Below are positions 11,608 to 20,648 of a DNA stretch of 64,000 nt, in pieces (positions within the stretch are counted from its first letter, which is position 1; the number at the start of each line of letters is the position of its first letter). The position numbers and the translations under genes are program-made. The stretch lies in the NCBI GenBank assembly GCA_963695135.1, contig CAVOGA010000001.1, positions 124,001 through 188,000 on the forward strand, written 5' to 3'. The DNA is from Marinihelvus sp963695135 (GTDB taxonomy: Bacteria; Pseudomonadota; Gammaproteobacteria; Xanthomonadales; SZUA-36). Below the pieces are notes generated by a model, which was given only the letters and a program-made list of their open reading frames with translations, was not told the DNA's origin and searched no databases.

Positions 11608-11966
11608 AGGACTGTGTGTTTATCGACGATCTGCGCATCCAGACCGTGATCGGCGTCTATGACTGGGAGCGGGAGATCACCCAGACCGTGAGCCTGGACC
11701 TGGAGATGGGCTTTGATATCCGTCCTGCCGCCGCCTCCGACCACATTGACGACACGCTGGACTACAAGGCCGTCGCGAAGCGCCTGATCAGCTTTGTCGA
11801 GGGCAGCGAGTTCCAGCTCGTGGAGGCGCTGGCGGAGCATTGCGCGCGCATCGTGCTGGATGAATTCCCGGTCCGGTGGCTGCGGCTCAAACTCAGCAAA
11901 CCCGGCGCCGTGCGCGGCTCCAGCGCGGTCGGTGTGATGATCGAACGTGAGCGCGACCATGAGTAA
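11604..11966 (+). CDS. folB: Dihydroneopterin aldolase
   Basis: This is an intact 120-residue enzyme (MKDCVFIDDLRIQTVIGVYDWEREITQTV...AVGVMIERERDHE). It converts dihydroneopterin to 6-hydroxymethyl-dihydropterin in folate synthesis. The conserved DLRIxTxIGVYDWER core and the C-terminal LSKPGAVRGSSAVGV pterin-binding stretch are present. The start ATG 11604 overlaps the tsaD stop, and its own stop overlaps the start of folK, so tsaD-folB-folK is a translationally coupled run. Confidence 0.93.
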   Translation: MKDCVFIDDLRIQTVIGVYDWEREITQTVSLDLEMGFDIRPAAASDHIDDTLDYKAVAKRLISFVEGSEFQLVEALAEHCARIVLDEFPVRWLRLKLSKPGAVRGSSAVGVMIERERDHE

Positions 11967-12468
11967 AACCGCCTACCTGGGCATTGGCAGCAACGTTGAG
12001 CCGGAACGGCACGTCATGATTGCGATTGAGCGCATCGGGCAAGCCTTTGAGCAGGCGCGTTTCTCGCCGATCTACCGCAGCCGCGCGGTCGGCTTTGAAG
12101 GCAATGATTTTATCAACCTGGTGGCCCGGGTAGAGACGGACCTGACCCCGTTGGCGCTGCGCGACTGGCTGCGCGCCCTGGAAGACGAGTACGGCCGTGA
12201 GCGCAACGTCCCCAAATTCTCCGACCGTATCCTGGACGTCGATATCCTGCTCTACGGTGACCAGGTCAGCCGGGCAGACGGCCTGGAACTGCCGCGCCCG
12301 GAATTGTTCCACTTTGCCCACGTACTGCGACCGCTGGCAGAGCTTGCGCCGGACCTGGTATGCCCCGGTGACGGCCGCACCATGCGGCAGATCCGGGAGC
12401 AGGCAAGACTGGACGAGAGCAGCCTGGTCGCGCTGGGCACCAACCTGGCGCCGCTGACGGACCGCTGA
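11959..12468 (+). CDS. folK: 2-amino-4-hydroxy-6-hydroxymethyldihydropteridine pyrophosphokinase
   Basis: HPPK transfers pyrophosphate from ATP to the FolB product. Visible motifs are YLGIGSNVEPE at the N-terminus, the Phe/Asn pterin pocket (GFEGNDFINLVARVET) and the metal-binding SDRILDVDILLYG. The protein has 169 residues from ATG 11959, which overlaps the folB stop codon. A GTG at 11947 would add four residues but has no better ribosome-binding site. It converges on folM with a 2-bp gap, so two pterin genes face each other. Confidence 0.93.
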   Translation: MSKTAYLGIGSNVEPERHVMIAIERIGQAFEQARFSPIYRSRAVGFEGNDFINLVARVETDLTPLALRDWLRALEDEYGRERNVPKFSDRILDVDILLYGDQVSRADGLELPRPELFHFAHVLRPLAELAPDLVCPGDGRTMRQIREQARLDESSLVALGTNLAPLTDR

Positions 12469-12470
12469 GC

Positions 12471-13232
12471 TCAGATGTTCAGGCTGCGGCCGCCGTCCAC
12501 CGCCAGCACCTGGCCGGTGATGTAGGGCGCATCGAGGCCCAGGTAGGCCACGGCGGAGGCAATGTCCTGCGGATCACCCAGGCGTCCCAGCGCCACGCGC
12601 GCCATGATGTCCTGCTGCTCCGCCGCAGCCACGCCGGCCTCCGGCCACAGGATGGCGCCGGGCGCCACGCCGTTGACGCGCACCCCGGGTGCGAGCTCCA
12701 GCGCCAGGGAGCGTGTCATCATTTCCAGCGCCGCCTTGGCCATGCTGTAGACCGGGTAGCCGGGCAAGGGCTGCCGCGCATAAATATCCACGATGTTGAT
12801 AATCGCGCCGCCGGACAGCGCCGGCGCCAGCGCCTGGCTGAGAAAAAACGCCCCGCGCACATTGCTGCCCATCAGGTCTTTCCAGGCCTCGCCGTCCACG
12901 GACCCGAGCGGCGTGGGATAGAAGCGGGAGGCGTTGTTGACCAGCAGGGCCAGCGACGGACTGACGGTTTGCGCCTGCTCCGCCAGGGACTCGGCGCCAC
13001 CGGGCGCACCCAGGTCCGCCTGCAGCACCACCGCGCTGCCCGGGCGGAGTTCGTCCAGCCGGCGGGCCAGCTGCGCGGCCGGCTCCAGGCTCCCCAGGCA
13101 GTGGATCATGACGTTCATATCGCGCTCATGCAGGCGCTGGACGATGGCTGCCCCGAGGCGCTTCGCACCCCCGGTAACCAGGGCCCAGGGGCTTCTGGAC
13201 TTTGCTTCACTGCTCAATGACACTGTCTCCAT
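12471..13232 (-). CDS. folM: Pteridine reductase-like short-chain dehydrogenase (FolM type)
   Basis: This is an SDR oxidoreductase of about 253 residues. The cofactor motif is TGGAKRLG, matching the TGX3RXG variant with K typical of pteridine reductases rather than the TGxxxGIG of ordinary SDRs. NNAS and the catalytic YSMAK follow, and the C-terminus is ITGQVLAVDGGRSLNI. FolM reduces dihydromonapterin or dihydrofolate with NADPH. Its position head-to-tail with folB-folK fits pterin metabolism. I chose ATG 13232 because the upstream extension is low-complexity and out of family. That start codon shares its AT with the ATG of midA on the other strand. Confidence 0.82.
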   Translation of the reverse strand: METVSLSSEAKSRSPWALVTGGAKRLGAAIVQRLHERDMNVMIHCLGSLEPAAQLARRLDELRPGSAVVLQADLGAPGGAESLAEQAQTVSPSLALLVNNASRFYPTPLGSVDGEAWKDLMGSNVRGAFFLSQALAPALSGGAIINIVDIYARQPLPGYPVYSMAKAALEMMTRSLALELAPGVRVNGVAPGAILWPEAGVAAAEQQDIMARVALGRLGDPQDIASAVAYLGLDAPYITGQVLAVDGGRSLNI

Positions 13233-14444
13233 GGACCCCGCCGATTCGCGCCTCATCCTGCCCGATCCCCCTCCTTCGCTCAAGGCGCACAGCACAGCGC
13301 CTGATCGCGCGCCTCGCGGATCTGGCGGATGCTGACGGCACCCTGTCCTTTGCCGATTACATGGAAACCGTTCTGTATGAGCCCGGCCTGGGCTATTACA
13401 GCGCCGGCCTGCACAAACTCGGCGCCAGCGGCGATTTCGTCACCGCCCCGGAACTCGGCTGCCTGTTCGCCGGCTGCCTTGCCAACCAGGCCGCAGAGGT
13501 CGCCGCCAGGCTGGGCGACGACTGGGAACTGCTGGAGATCGGCGCCGGCACCGGCAAGCTGGCGGCGGACCTGCTGCTGGCCCTGGAGGCGCTCGGCGGA
13601 CCGCAGCCCCGCCGCTACCGCATTCTCGAGCGCAGCGCTGATCTGCGGGCGGTCCAGGCGCAGACCCTGGCAGAACGCGCCCCGGCCCTGGCCTCCCGGG
13701 TCAGCTGGCTTGATCAGCCACCCGTCGGGGCCCTGGCGGGGCATGCTGATCGCCAACGAGGTCATTGACGCCCTGGCCGTTGAGCGTTTTCGCATTGCCG
13801 GGGACGGGAGCGGGGTCAGGCAAATCCGGGTTGCGGTTGCACCCCACGGTCTCGGGTGGGCCGAGCGTCCCGCGCCGCCGGCGCTGGAACAGGCCGTGCG
13901 CGCGGTCGAGGCGGATCTTCCGGAACCCCTGCCGGCCGGTTATCACTCCGAGCTGTGCCTGAACCTGCGTCCGTGGATCGACAACATCACCCGTGCCCTG
14001 GAACAGGGACTGGCGCTCTTTATCGACTACGGCTACCCGCGCCGGGAGTATTACCGTCCGGAACGCCGCGAAGGCACCCTGGTCTGCCAATACCGGCATC
14101 GCGCGCACTTTGACCCCTTCGTGTTTCCCGGGCTGCAGGACATTTCCGCGTTCGTGGATTTCACCGCCCTGGCAGAGGCGGCGGATGCGGCGCAACTGGA
14201 GGTGGCGGGCTACACCAGCCAGGCCATGTTCCTGATCGGCTGCGGACTGGAGACCCTGGCCGGCGCGTTGCCGGAGCTGGCGCCAGCGCAGCGCCAGGCC
14301 CTGGCCCACGAGTTGCGTGAACTCACCCTGCCCGGCGCCATGGGTGAAAAATTCCAATGCATGGGCCTGACCCGGGGCCTGGACCATGACGCAGAACCGC
14401 CGCTGCGCGGTTTTGCCCTGCTCGATCTCAGGAGCCGCCTGTGA
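13231..14444 (+). CDS. MidA/NDUFAF7-type SAM-dependent methyltransferase (two frameshifts)
   Basis: This is a class I methyltransferase of the COG1565 family. The N-terminal SFADYMETVLYEPGLGYYSAG and SGDFVTAPE motifs are followed by the SAM motif ELLEIGAGTGKLAADLL. Downstream come IANEVIDALAVERF, ALFIDYGYPRREYY and GTLVCQYRHRAHFDPF. The eukaryotic homologue methylates an arginine of complex I; the bacterial target is unproven. Frames break near 13293 (AGCACAGCGC, expected AGCCAGCGC) and near 13742 (GCGGGGCATG, expected GCGGGCATG). Corrected length is about 403 residues. With the first correction the start is ATG 13231, overlapping the folM start. Confidence 0.82.
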
Positions 14445-14852
14445 GCCTGAAAACCAGACATGGCCTGCACTACCAGCGCTGGTGGATGGCCCTGGGTTGC
14501 CTGATGGTGGCGGCAGTGGTTGCCCTGTCGCTGCTGAGCGTCAGCGGCCCGGTCACGGCGCCCGGCTTCGACAAGATTTACCACGCCATCGCCTATGGCG
14601 CGATGATGTTCTGGTGGGGCATGGTGCAGCCGCGCAGGCGCATCGCCTGGGGGCTGGCCCTGGTCGCCCTGGGCATCGGACTGGAGTTCGCCCAGTCCCT
14701 GACCGGCTACCGGCACCCTGGACCGCTGGGACGCGCTCGCCAACAGCTGTGGCGTGCTCGCCGCCTTACTGCTGCTGCTCACGCCCGTGGCCCGCCTGCT
14801 GCCCTGGTTCGACCGGCAGCTTGCTGATCGCCTCGATCCGGGCGCTGCGTAG
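14441..14852 (+). CDS. VanZ-like small membrane protein (one frameshift)
   Basis: This is a four-helix VanZ-family protein: a first segment around WWMALGCLMVAAVVALSLLS, then FDKIYHAIAYGAMMFWWG and LALGIGLEFAQSL-type segments. The frame breaks near 14717, where CACCCTGG should read CACCTGG. It then reads HLDRWDALANSCGVLAAL to TAG 14852, about 136 residues. It overlaps the end of midA by ATG/GTGA-type spacing (14441) and overlaps the convergent cca gene by 87 bp. The function of stand-alone VanZ proteins is not known. Confidence 0.75.
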
Positions 14853-16028
14853 GGCCTCCCCGAGCGCGGGGCCGGACAGGCCCCGGGCCACCAGTTCGGC
14901 CGCCTTGACCTGCCGCGCCGCAGCCAGCGCTGCCCGGAGCCTGTCCGCCTGCGGATAGGGCCGGTCTTCCCAGCCGCTACGACCATGGAAATCGGCCTCG
15001 CAGGCGGCCAGGAAGTCATTGATGTCAGGCTGGCGGATGGCGTCCAGGCCCTCGAGCAAACGCATGATGGTCGCGGGGCGCGCCTCGAGGAGACGATGGC
15101 AGCGCAGGTGATGCTCGCAAACCTGCAGCGCCGTGCGCCGCGTCGCGTTGGGCACGCGAAAGCGCTCGCATACCGCCTCCACCAGTGGCAGCCCGGCGGT
15201 CTCGTGGCCACGGTGGGATGGCAGCTCGTCTTGCGGCGTGATGCCCTTGCCCAGGTCATGCAGCAACACCGCGACCCGCGCATCTTCCGAGGCGCCGGCC
15301 CGGGCCGCCGCGTCCAGGGCCATGAGCGTATGCCGCCCCGTGTCAATTTCCGGGTGGTAACGGGCGTTCTGGGGCACGCCGAACAGCGCCTCGACCTCCG
15401 GCAACAGGTGGGACAATGCGTCGCAATCGCGCAGGACCTGGATAAAAACGGACGGACGCGGCGCGTGCATGGCCTTGCGAAATTCCGTCCAGCTGCGCTC
15501 GGGCACCAGGTGATCGATTTCGCCGCTGTGCGCCAGCTCGCGCATGAGCGCCAGGGTGTCCTCGTGAACCGTGAAACCGAGATCGGCAAAGCGCGCCGCG
15601 AAACGCGCCACGCGCAGCACCCGCAGCGGGTCTTCGCTGAAGGCGGGCGATACGTGGCGCAGCACCCGGTCGTGAAGATCCTGCGCGCCGCCGAACGGGT
15701 CCACCAGGGCACCGTCCGGGCCCCGGGCCATCGCGTTGATGGTCAGGTCACGCCGCTCCAGGTCCTGTTCGATGCGGATATCCGGGTCAAAGTCCACGGT
15801 AAAGCCGTGGTACCCGCGGCCCTGTTTCCGCTCCGTTCGCGCCAGGGCGTATTCCTCGCTGTTGTCCGGGTGCAGAAACACCGGGAAGGAGGCGCCCACT
15901 TGCCGGTAGCCGCGATCCAGCAGCGCTTGCGGCGTGGCGCCGGTAATGACCCAGTCGCGCTCGCTGACCTCCAGGCCGAGCAGCTCGTCGCGGATCGCGC
16001 CGCCAACGAGATAGAGCGTTTCAGGCAC
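14766..16028 (-). CDS. cca: CCA-adding tRNA nucleotidyltransferase
   Basis: This is an intact multifunctional CCA enzyme of about 420 residues. The class II nucleotidyltransferase head is LYLVGGAIRDELLGLEVSERDWV, followed by RRDLTINAMA and RFAARFADLGF for template-free CTP/ATP addition. An HD domain (AVLLHDLGKG, HEIDTGRHTLMALD region) gives the phosphohydrolase seen in gammaproteobacterial enzymes. GTG 16028 is the likely start: it overlaps the stop of the upstream gene (GTGCCTGA), and residues before it do not match the family. The 3' end runs 87 bp into vanZ on the other strand. Confidence 0.93.
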   Translation of the reverse strand: MPETLYLVGGAIRDELLGLEVSERDWVITGATPQALLDRGYRQVGASFPVFLHPDNSEEYALARTERKQGRGYHGFTVDFDPDIRIEQDLERRDLTINAMARGPDGALVDPFGGAQDLHDRVLRHVSPAFSEDPLRVLRVARFAARFADLGFTVHEDTLALMRELAHSGEIDHLVPERSWTEFRKAMHAPRPSVFIQVLRDCDALSHLLPEVEALFGVPQNARYHPEIDTGRHTLMALDAAARAGASEDARVAVLLHDLGKGITPQDELPSHRGHETAGLPLVEAVCERFRVPNATRRTALQVCEHHLRCHRLLEARPATIMRLLEGLDAIRQPDINDFLAACEADFHGRSGWEDRPYPQADRLRAALAAARQVKAAELVARGLSGPALGEALRSARIEAISKLPVEPGQQAGHGREQQQ

Positions 16029-16962
16029 CGCGCAGTTTCCTGCGCCGCGATTCATCCAGCCGCGCCTGGCGCGGCGATTCGACCAGGTACCCGGGCACCA
16101 CCGCGTCGATGCTGGCCGGCGTGATCCCGAGCCGGGGGAAAGCATTGTCCTGCGTCACGTTGTCGACCTGCAGGGAACGGAAATTATCCGTGGAAAAGGG
16201 CTTGCCCGGCACGAAATCCATCACCGAGGCCTGCAGGCGGGACAGCCCCGATGGCAGTCCAACGATGGCCCGGCTCAGCCCCAGGGTGTGGGCGGTCCAG
16301 GCCACCAGCTCCTTGAGTGAATAGACCTGCGGGCCGCCCAGCTCCCAGTGCTCGCCGATGCCACGGGCCTCGTCCAGCGCGATGCGCATGGCGCAGGCCA
16401 CGTCCCGCGCCCAGACCGGTTGCAGCTTGCTGTCCGGGCAGGCCAGGGGCAGAACCGGGGCCAGCTTGAGCAACCCGGCAAACCGGTTAAAAAAGCTGTC
16501 ACCCCGGCCAAAGATCACCGACGGGCGAAACACGGTGACATCCAAGCCGCTGGCAGCGAGCCTGGCCTCCGCCTCGCCCTTGCTGACCTGGTAGTGACTC
16601 TCGCCCCGGCCGGCCCCCAGGGCGCTGACGTGCAGCACCCGGCGGACGCCACTGGCCTGGCAAGCCTCGATGATCCGCTCAACCAGCTCCACGTGAACGC
16701 GATGAAAACCCTTGCCGTCAGAACCCGACTCGTTGAGGATGCCGGCCATGCTGACCACCGCATCCGCATCACGCAGCTGGGCCTCGAGCGTGGCGCTGTC
16801 GTAGACGTCCGCATTGGCGGTCGTCACGCCGGGCAACAGACGGAATGCCCCAAGGCCGGAGGCATCGCGGGTCAGGACCCGGTTATGGTGGCCGGAACCG
16901 GCAAGAATCTGGGCGACATGCAGCCCGAGAAAACCGCTGCCGCCGATGGTCACTATCTGCAT
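16021..16962 (-). CDS. NDUFA9-like NAD(P)-binding protein (atypical extended SDR)
   Basis: This is an intact 313-residue Rossmann protein. The N-terminal MQIVTIGGSGFLGLHVAQIL cofactor motif, DVYDSATLEAQLRDADAVV, HVSALGAGRGESHYQVSKGEAE and FRPSVIFGRGDSFFNRFAGLL match the complex I NDUFA9 / NmrA-related atypical SDR group. The normal catalytic tyrosine context is weak, so a binding or structural role is likely. Some bacterial members affect respiratory complex or quinone function, but the substrate here is unknown. It sits just downstream of slt and overlaps cca. Confidence 0.8.
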   Translation of the reverse strand: MQIVTIGGSGFLGLHVAQILAGSGHHNRVLTRDASGLGAFRLLPGVTTANADVYDSATLEAQLRDADAVVSMAGILNESGSDGKGFHRVHVELVERIIEACQASGVRRVLHVSALGAGRGESHYQVSKGEAEARLAASGLDVTVFRPSVIFGRGDSFFNRFAGLLKLAPVLPLACPDSKLQPVWARDVACAMRIALDEARGIGEHWELGGPQVYSLKELVAWTAHTLGLSRAIVGLPSGLSRLQASVMDFVPGKPFSTDNFRSLQVDNVTQDNAFPRLGITPASIDAVVPGYLVESPRQARLDESRRRKLRGA

Positions 16963-16966
16963 GGTT

Positions 16967-18967
16967 TCAGGGGCCGGCCGCCGGCGCTTCCGGTGGAAAG
17001 GGGCGGCACACGACCTCGGTTGTGGAATCAGTCGATATGGTACCGGATTCTATGCCGGGCATGCGGCTCGAGATACGCCGCACCGGGTTCTGCAGCCGCC
17101 AGTCGTACAGCGTTGTGAAGGTCAGCACGCGGGGGATGTAGTCACGGGTTTCATAGTAAGGCAACGTCTCGATCCACTGCGCCGCCTCGTCCAGCTCACG
17201 ACTGCTGAGCCAGCGGGCGACCGCGTTGGGACCCGCGTTGTAGGCGCCGGATACCAGCACCGGGTTCTGGTCATAGTCATCCAGCAACTGGCGCAGATAG
17301 ACCGCACCGAAACCGATGTTGTTGTCACCCTTGAGCAGGTCGGAGGAGGACTGGTAGGGCAGACCATGCTTGCGCGACAGGGTACGCGCAGTGGCCGGAG
17401 TAACCTGCATCAGTCCCAGCGCGCCGGCGGAGGAACGCGCCGTCTCCATCATGGCGCTTTCCGAGCGCATGATGCCCAGGAGGTAGGCCGCGTCGAGGTT
17501 GTAGGCGCCGGCAGCCTGCATGACCGGGTCCGTGTAGATGATTGGAAAGCGCCAGTCGTAGTAGCTCAGCTCGCCGCTGTCACCCAGCGCAAAAATCACG
17601 CGGTCATACCAGCCTTCCCGGCGCGCCAGTCCTGCGGCGACCTTTAACTGGTCCGCCGGCAAGGCGGCGGCGGCGCGGGCCCATTCGGCGCGGGCCCAGT
17701 TATCCTGGCCGACGCGATGCAACTCGAGAGCGCGGCTGAAGCGCGGCGAGTCGGCCAGCGCGTCGATCTCCTGCTCGGTGACCGGCGGCTCCGCGGGACA
17801 AATCGTATAGGGTGCGTCCAGCGCGTCTGCGGCAAGAAAGCCATAGTAGTTGGTGCGCGTGGAGAGCGCTTCCAGCATGGCCGTACCTGCCTCGACCTGC
17901 CCCATATTGAGTTCGCCCCGGGCCCGCCAGTAGCGCCAGCGGTCGTCGTTTGCCGTTTCCTCGCCGAGACCGGCGATGGCTTCATTGACCGTCAGCCAGT
18001 CCCCTTGCGCCATTGCGACCCGCGCCCACCATTCACCCAGCTGGTCATCGCGGTACGCGGGCGGCACCTGGCGGATGAACCCGGCAGCGCGCTCGTCAAG
18101 ATCAACCGCCGCCCACAGAGCCACCTCCCGCATCAGGTCTCCGCGGGTGGCTTCGGACCAGTCAAAATGCCGCGACAGGGGGCCGTACAGCTCCATGGCG
18201 CGCTCCGCGTCCAGTCGCGACAGGCGGCGCAGGGATGCCGCCGCGATCATGCGTGTCAGCTCCGAGTCTTGCCAGCTCGTCGCCCGGCCGAGTTGCCGGT
18301 AGCGGTCCGCGTCAAACCGTTGCCAGCGATCGAGCCACTCCCGTTCCGAAATGGGCAGGTAGCGACCGAGGTACAGTGTCAGGCGGGGATTGCCTTCGTT
18401 CATGGCCAGGCTGATCCGCTGCCAGGCCAGGTCGCTGGTGATTCCACCCTGGTCCGCAAACCAGCGGAACAGGGGATCGCAGACCTCCGGCTGGCTTTCG
18501 CCCACGGTCCAGAGCTCGCGGGCCTCCGTCATCAGGCCGTCCACGTCACCACTGGCCAGGCGCGCCTGGGCCACGTAACAGCGAATCTCCGTGTTGCCGG
18601 AATCCCGGCCATAGTGCAACAGGGCCTGCCAGCGCTGGTTTTTGCCCAGCGTCTTGAGCCAGGCCGTCCGCAGGGCCGGGGTAAATGCCCAGTCCGAATG
18701 CGCTTCCAGGAAGGCGGCCATGGTGGCCGGCGCGACCTGGGCCCGGCGATGACGGTAGTCTTCGTACTGCCAGTAGGGGTAGAGAATGTAGTTCTGCAGG
18801 CCGGGACCCAGCTGCTCAAATTCGGCCCGACGTCCCGCGCGCGCGGCTGCCCAGGCGGTTTCGAACTGCGCCCTGAGCTCCGCATCAGTGGTCGGCGCGG
18901 CGCCGGCAGAGGTTGTAGTGGTCAGCGCAAGAAGGACGAAAAACAGCTTGTACCGCAAGCGGCGCAT
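16967..18967 (-). CDS. slt: Soluble lytic murein transglycosylase
   Basis: This periplasmic enzyme cleaves the MurNAc-GlcNAc bond of peptidoglycan with anhydro-bond formation. A signal peptide (MRRLRYKLFFVLLALT, then SAGAA) precedes a long alpha-superhelical U/L domain rich in W-R-Y repeats. The C-terminal SLT domain carries the catalytic glutamate in GIMRSESAMM, followed by GALGLMQVTPATA and SGAYNAGPNAVARW. ATG 18967 gives a standard signal peptide; ATG 19006 in the same frame would add 13 residues. About 666 residues, intact and close to Slt70 length. It diverges from the TauE-type gene. Confidence 0.93.
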   Translation of the reverse strand: MRRLRYKLFFVLLALTTTTSAGAAPTTDAELRAQFETAWAAARAGRRAEFEQLGPGLQNYILYPYWQYEDYRHRRAQVAPATMAAFLEAHSDWAFTPALRTAWLKTLGKNQRWQALLHYGRDSGNTEIRCYVAQARLASGDVDGLMTEARELWTVGESQPEVCDPLFRWFADQGGITSDLAWQRISLAMNEGNPRLTLYLGRYLPISEREWLDRWQRFDADRYRQLGRATSWQDSELTRMIAAASLRRLSRLDAERAMELYGPLSRHFDWSEATRGDLMREVALWAAVDLDERAAGFIRQVPPAYRDDQLGEWWARVAMAQGDWLTVNEAIAGLGEETANDDRWRYWRARGELNMGQVEAGTAMLEALSTRTNYYGFLAADALDAPYTICPAEPPVTEQEIDALADSPRFSRALELHRVGQDNWARAEWARAAAALPADQLKVAAGLARREGWYDRVIFALGDSGELSYYDWRFPIIYTDPVMQAAGAYNLDAAYLLGIMRSESAMMETARSSAGALGLMQVTPATARTLSRKHGLPYQSSSDLLKGDNNIGFGAVYLRQLLDDYDQNPVLVSGAYNAGPNAVARWLSSRELDEAAQWIETLPYYETRDYIPRVLTFTTLYDWRLQNPVRRISSRMPGIESGTISTDSTTEVVCRPFPPEAPAAGP

Positions 18968-19095
18968 GGCACCATACGCTATGGTCATCGTCCGATTTGT
19001 CCTCATGCAAACACCCTATGGAAAACCTGCCCTGGCGGCAAGCAGCCTTGCGTCCAACGGAGTGACCCGCCCATGGATCCGGACAGTCCTCCGCG

Positions 19096-19884
19096 GTGAT
19101 TGACCTCGCGGCCCTCGGAGAGTTCGCGCTCATCGGCCTGATCGCCGGCCTGGCCGCGGGCTACCTGGGAATCGGCGGCGGCCTGATCATCGTGCCGGCG
19201 CTGATTCACGTGTATTCGCGGGATCCGGCTACCGCTGCGATATCCAGCCACATGGCCGTCGCGACCTCGCTGGCCAGCATGCTCGCCACCTCCCTGAGCT
19301 CAATCTGGGCGCACCATCGTCGCCGGGCGATTGACTGGTCGCTGGTCAAACGCCTGCTACCCGGACTCCTGCTCGGCGCGGCCGCCGGCGCCTGGGTCGC
19401 AGACCAGGTTCCGACCAGCCTGCTGGGCCGGATCTTCGGCGCTTTCGCGGTGCTGGCCGGCCTGCAACTGCTGATCCTCAAGGCCAGGGAGGCGGGCCAC
19501 CCGCTGCCGGGAAGGCTCGGCAGCAGCGCCGTGGGCGCCACGATCGGCAGCGTGTCCAGCCTGGTCGGTATCGGGGGCGGCAGCATGACCGCTCCCTGGC
19601 TCATGTGGCACGGTATCCGCGCGCAGGCGGCCGTGGCCACAGCGGCGGCCTGCGGCTACCCGATTGCGGTGGCGGGCACGGCGATGTTCTTCGGGCTCAG
19701 CCACGGCGGCAGTGGGCAGGGCTACATTGATCTGCCGGCGGTGGCAGGCATCGCCGTGGCCGGCGTCATCACCGCACCGCTGGGCGCCTGGCTGGTGCAC
19801 AAAAGCCCGCCGCAACGCGTGCGACGGGCTTTTGGAATATTGCTGTTACTGGTCGGCGCCCGCTTGCTGGCGCCGGCGGGATGA
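19096..19884 (+). CDS. TauE/SafE (TSUP) family membrane permease
   Basis: This is an intact 262-residue inner-membrane protein with about eight hydrophobic segments in two similar halves. Each half carries the glycine-rich family motif (GYLGIGGGLIIVPAL near residue 20; SLVGIGGGSMTAPW near residue 160). TSUP permeases export sulfite, sulfoacetate or other small organosulfur anions, or import some carboxylates; nothing nearby fixes the substrate. The start is GTG 19096. It converges on dsbA with only a few bases between them. Confidence 0.85.
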   Translation: MIDLAALGEFALIGLIAGLAAGYLGIGGGLIIVPALIHVYSRDPATAAISSHMAVATSLASMLATSLSSIWAHHRRRAIDWSLVKRLLPGLLLGAAAGAWVADQVPTSLLGRIFGAFAVLAGLQLLILKAREAGHPLPGRLGSSAVGATIGSVSSLVGIGGGSMTAPWLMWHGIRAQAAVATAAACGYPIAVAGTAMFFGLSHGGSGQGYIDLPAVAGIAVAGVITAPLGAWLVHKSPPQRVRRAFGILLLLVGARLLAPAG

Positions 19885-19887
19885 TAG

Positions 19888-20571
19888 CTAATCGACCGCA
19901 ACTTCCATCGATTCCGCTTCGACCTGAGCGGTCATTTCTTCCGCTTCCTCGGCGGCAACCAGGGCATCAACCACGGCCAGCATCACGTCAAAATTATTGA
20001 CCGCGCCACCGGCGCTGACCCGGTACTTGCCATTGACCAGCATGCTCGGGGTGCCATTGACGCCTGCTTCGCGCACCGTCTTCTGGTCGTTCTTCAGTTT
20101 CATGTCGACGGCGAACGACTTCGATGTTGCCAGGAACTTGTCCGGGTCAATGCCGAAATTCGCGTAGAAGCCGGCGAGCTCTTCCATGCTGCGCATCTGC
20201 TCCCGCTGCTTCCACAGCGCATCCATCATGGCGACGTGGGCGTTCTCGCCGGCACCAAGAATGGTCGCAGTGACGTACGCGCGCGCGTACATGGCCCAGA
20301 TAGCCCGTCCAAACTCGACCGGTATGCGATTGAACTCCACGTACTCAGGCTGCCGTACTTTCCATGCCTGCACGTAGGGCTCAAAAGTGGCGCAGTGGTT
20401 ACACAGGTAGGAAAACACCTCGGTGACCTGGACCCCGTCCACGGGGCGGTAGTTTTCCGGCGTGTCAATCCGGTAGAAGTGCACCCCCTCCTGGAAATCA
20501 CCAATGGTCTCCTGCGCCGTCACGGCCCCGGAGGTAAACAGCAAGGTGAGTGCAAGTAAGAGTTTGTTCAT
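19888..20571 (-). CDS. dsbA: Thiol:disulfide interchange protein DsbA, CNHC active site
   Basis: This is a periplasmic oxidase of the thioredoxin fold, 227 residues. A signal peptide (MNKLLLALTLLFTSGAVTAQ) is followed by the active site at residues 57-60, which reads CNHC rather than the common CPHC, and by the cis-proline loop GVNGTPSMLV. DsbA introduces disulfides into exported proteins. Changing the dipeptide between the cysteines normally shifts redox potential, so the enzyme may be less oxidising than the E. coli one; that is inference. The acidic C-terminal tail (EEAEEMTAQVEAESMEVAVD) is unusual. It follows the cytochrome c4 gene on the same strand. Confidence 0.9.
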   Translation of the reverse strand: MNKLLLALTLLFTSGAVTAQETIGDFQEGVHFYRIDTPENYRPVDGVQVTEVFSYLCNHCATFEPYVQAWKVRQPEYVEFNRIPVEFGRAIWAMYARAYVTATILGAGENAHVAMMDALWKQREQMRSMEELAGFYANFGIDPDKFLATSKSFAVDMKLKNDQKTVREAGVNGTPSMLVNGKYRVSAGGAVNNFDVMLAVVDALVAAEEAEEMTAQVEAESMEVAVD

Positions 20572-20648
20572 GATTTATTGTCTCCGTTTGTCAGGAACCA
20601 CAGACCACAATCGAGACCGTCGGTTCCGCGATCCCTGACCGTCGGCAA

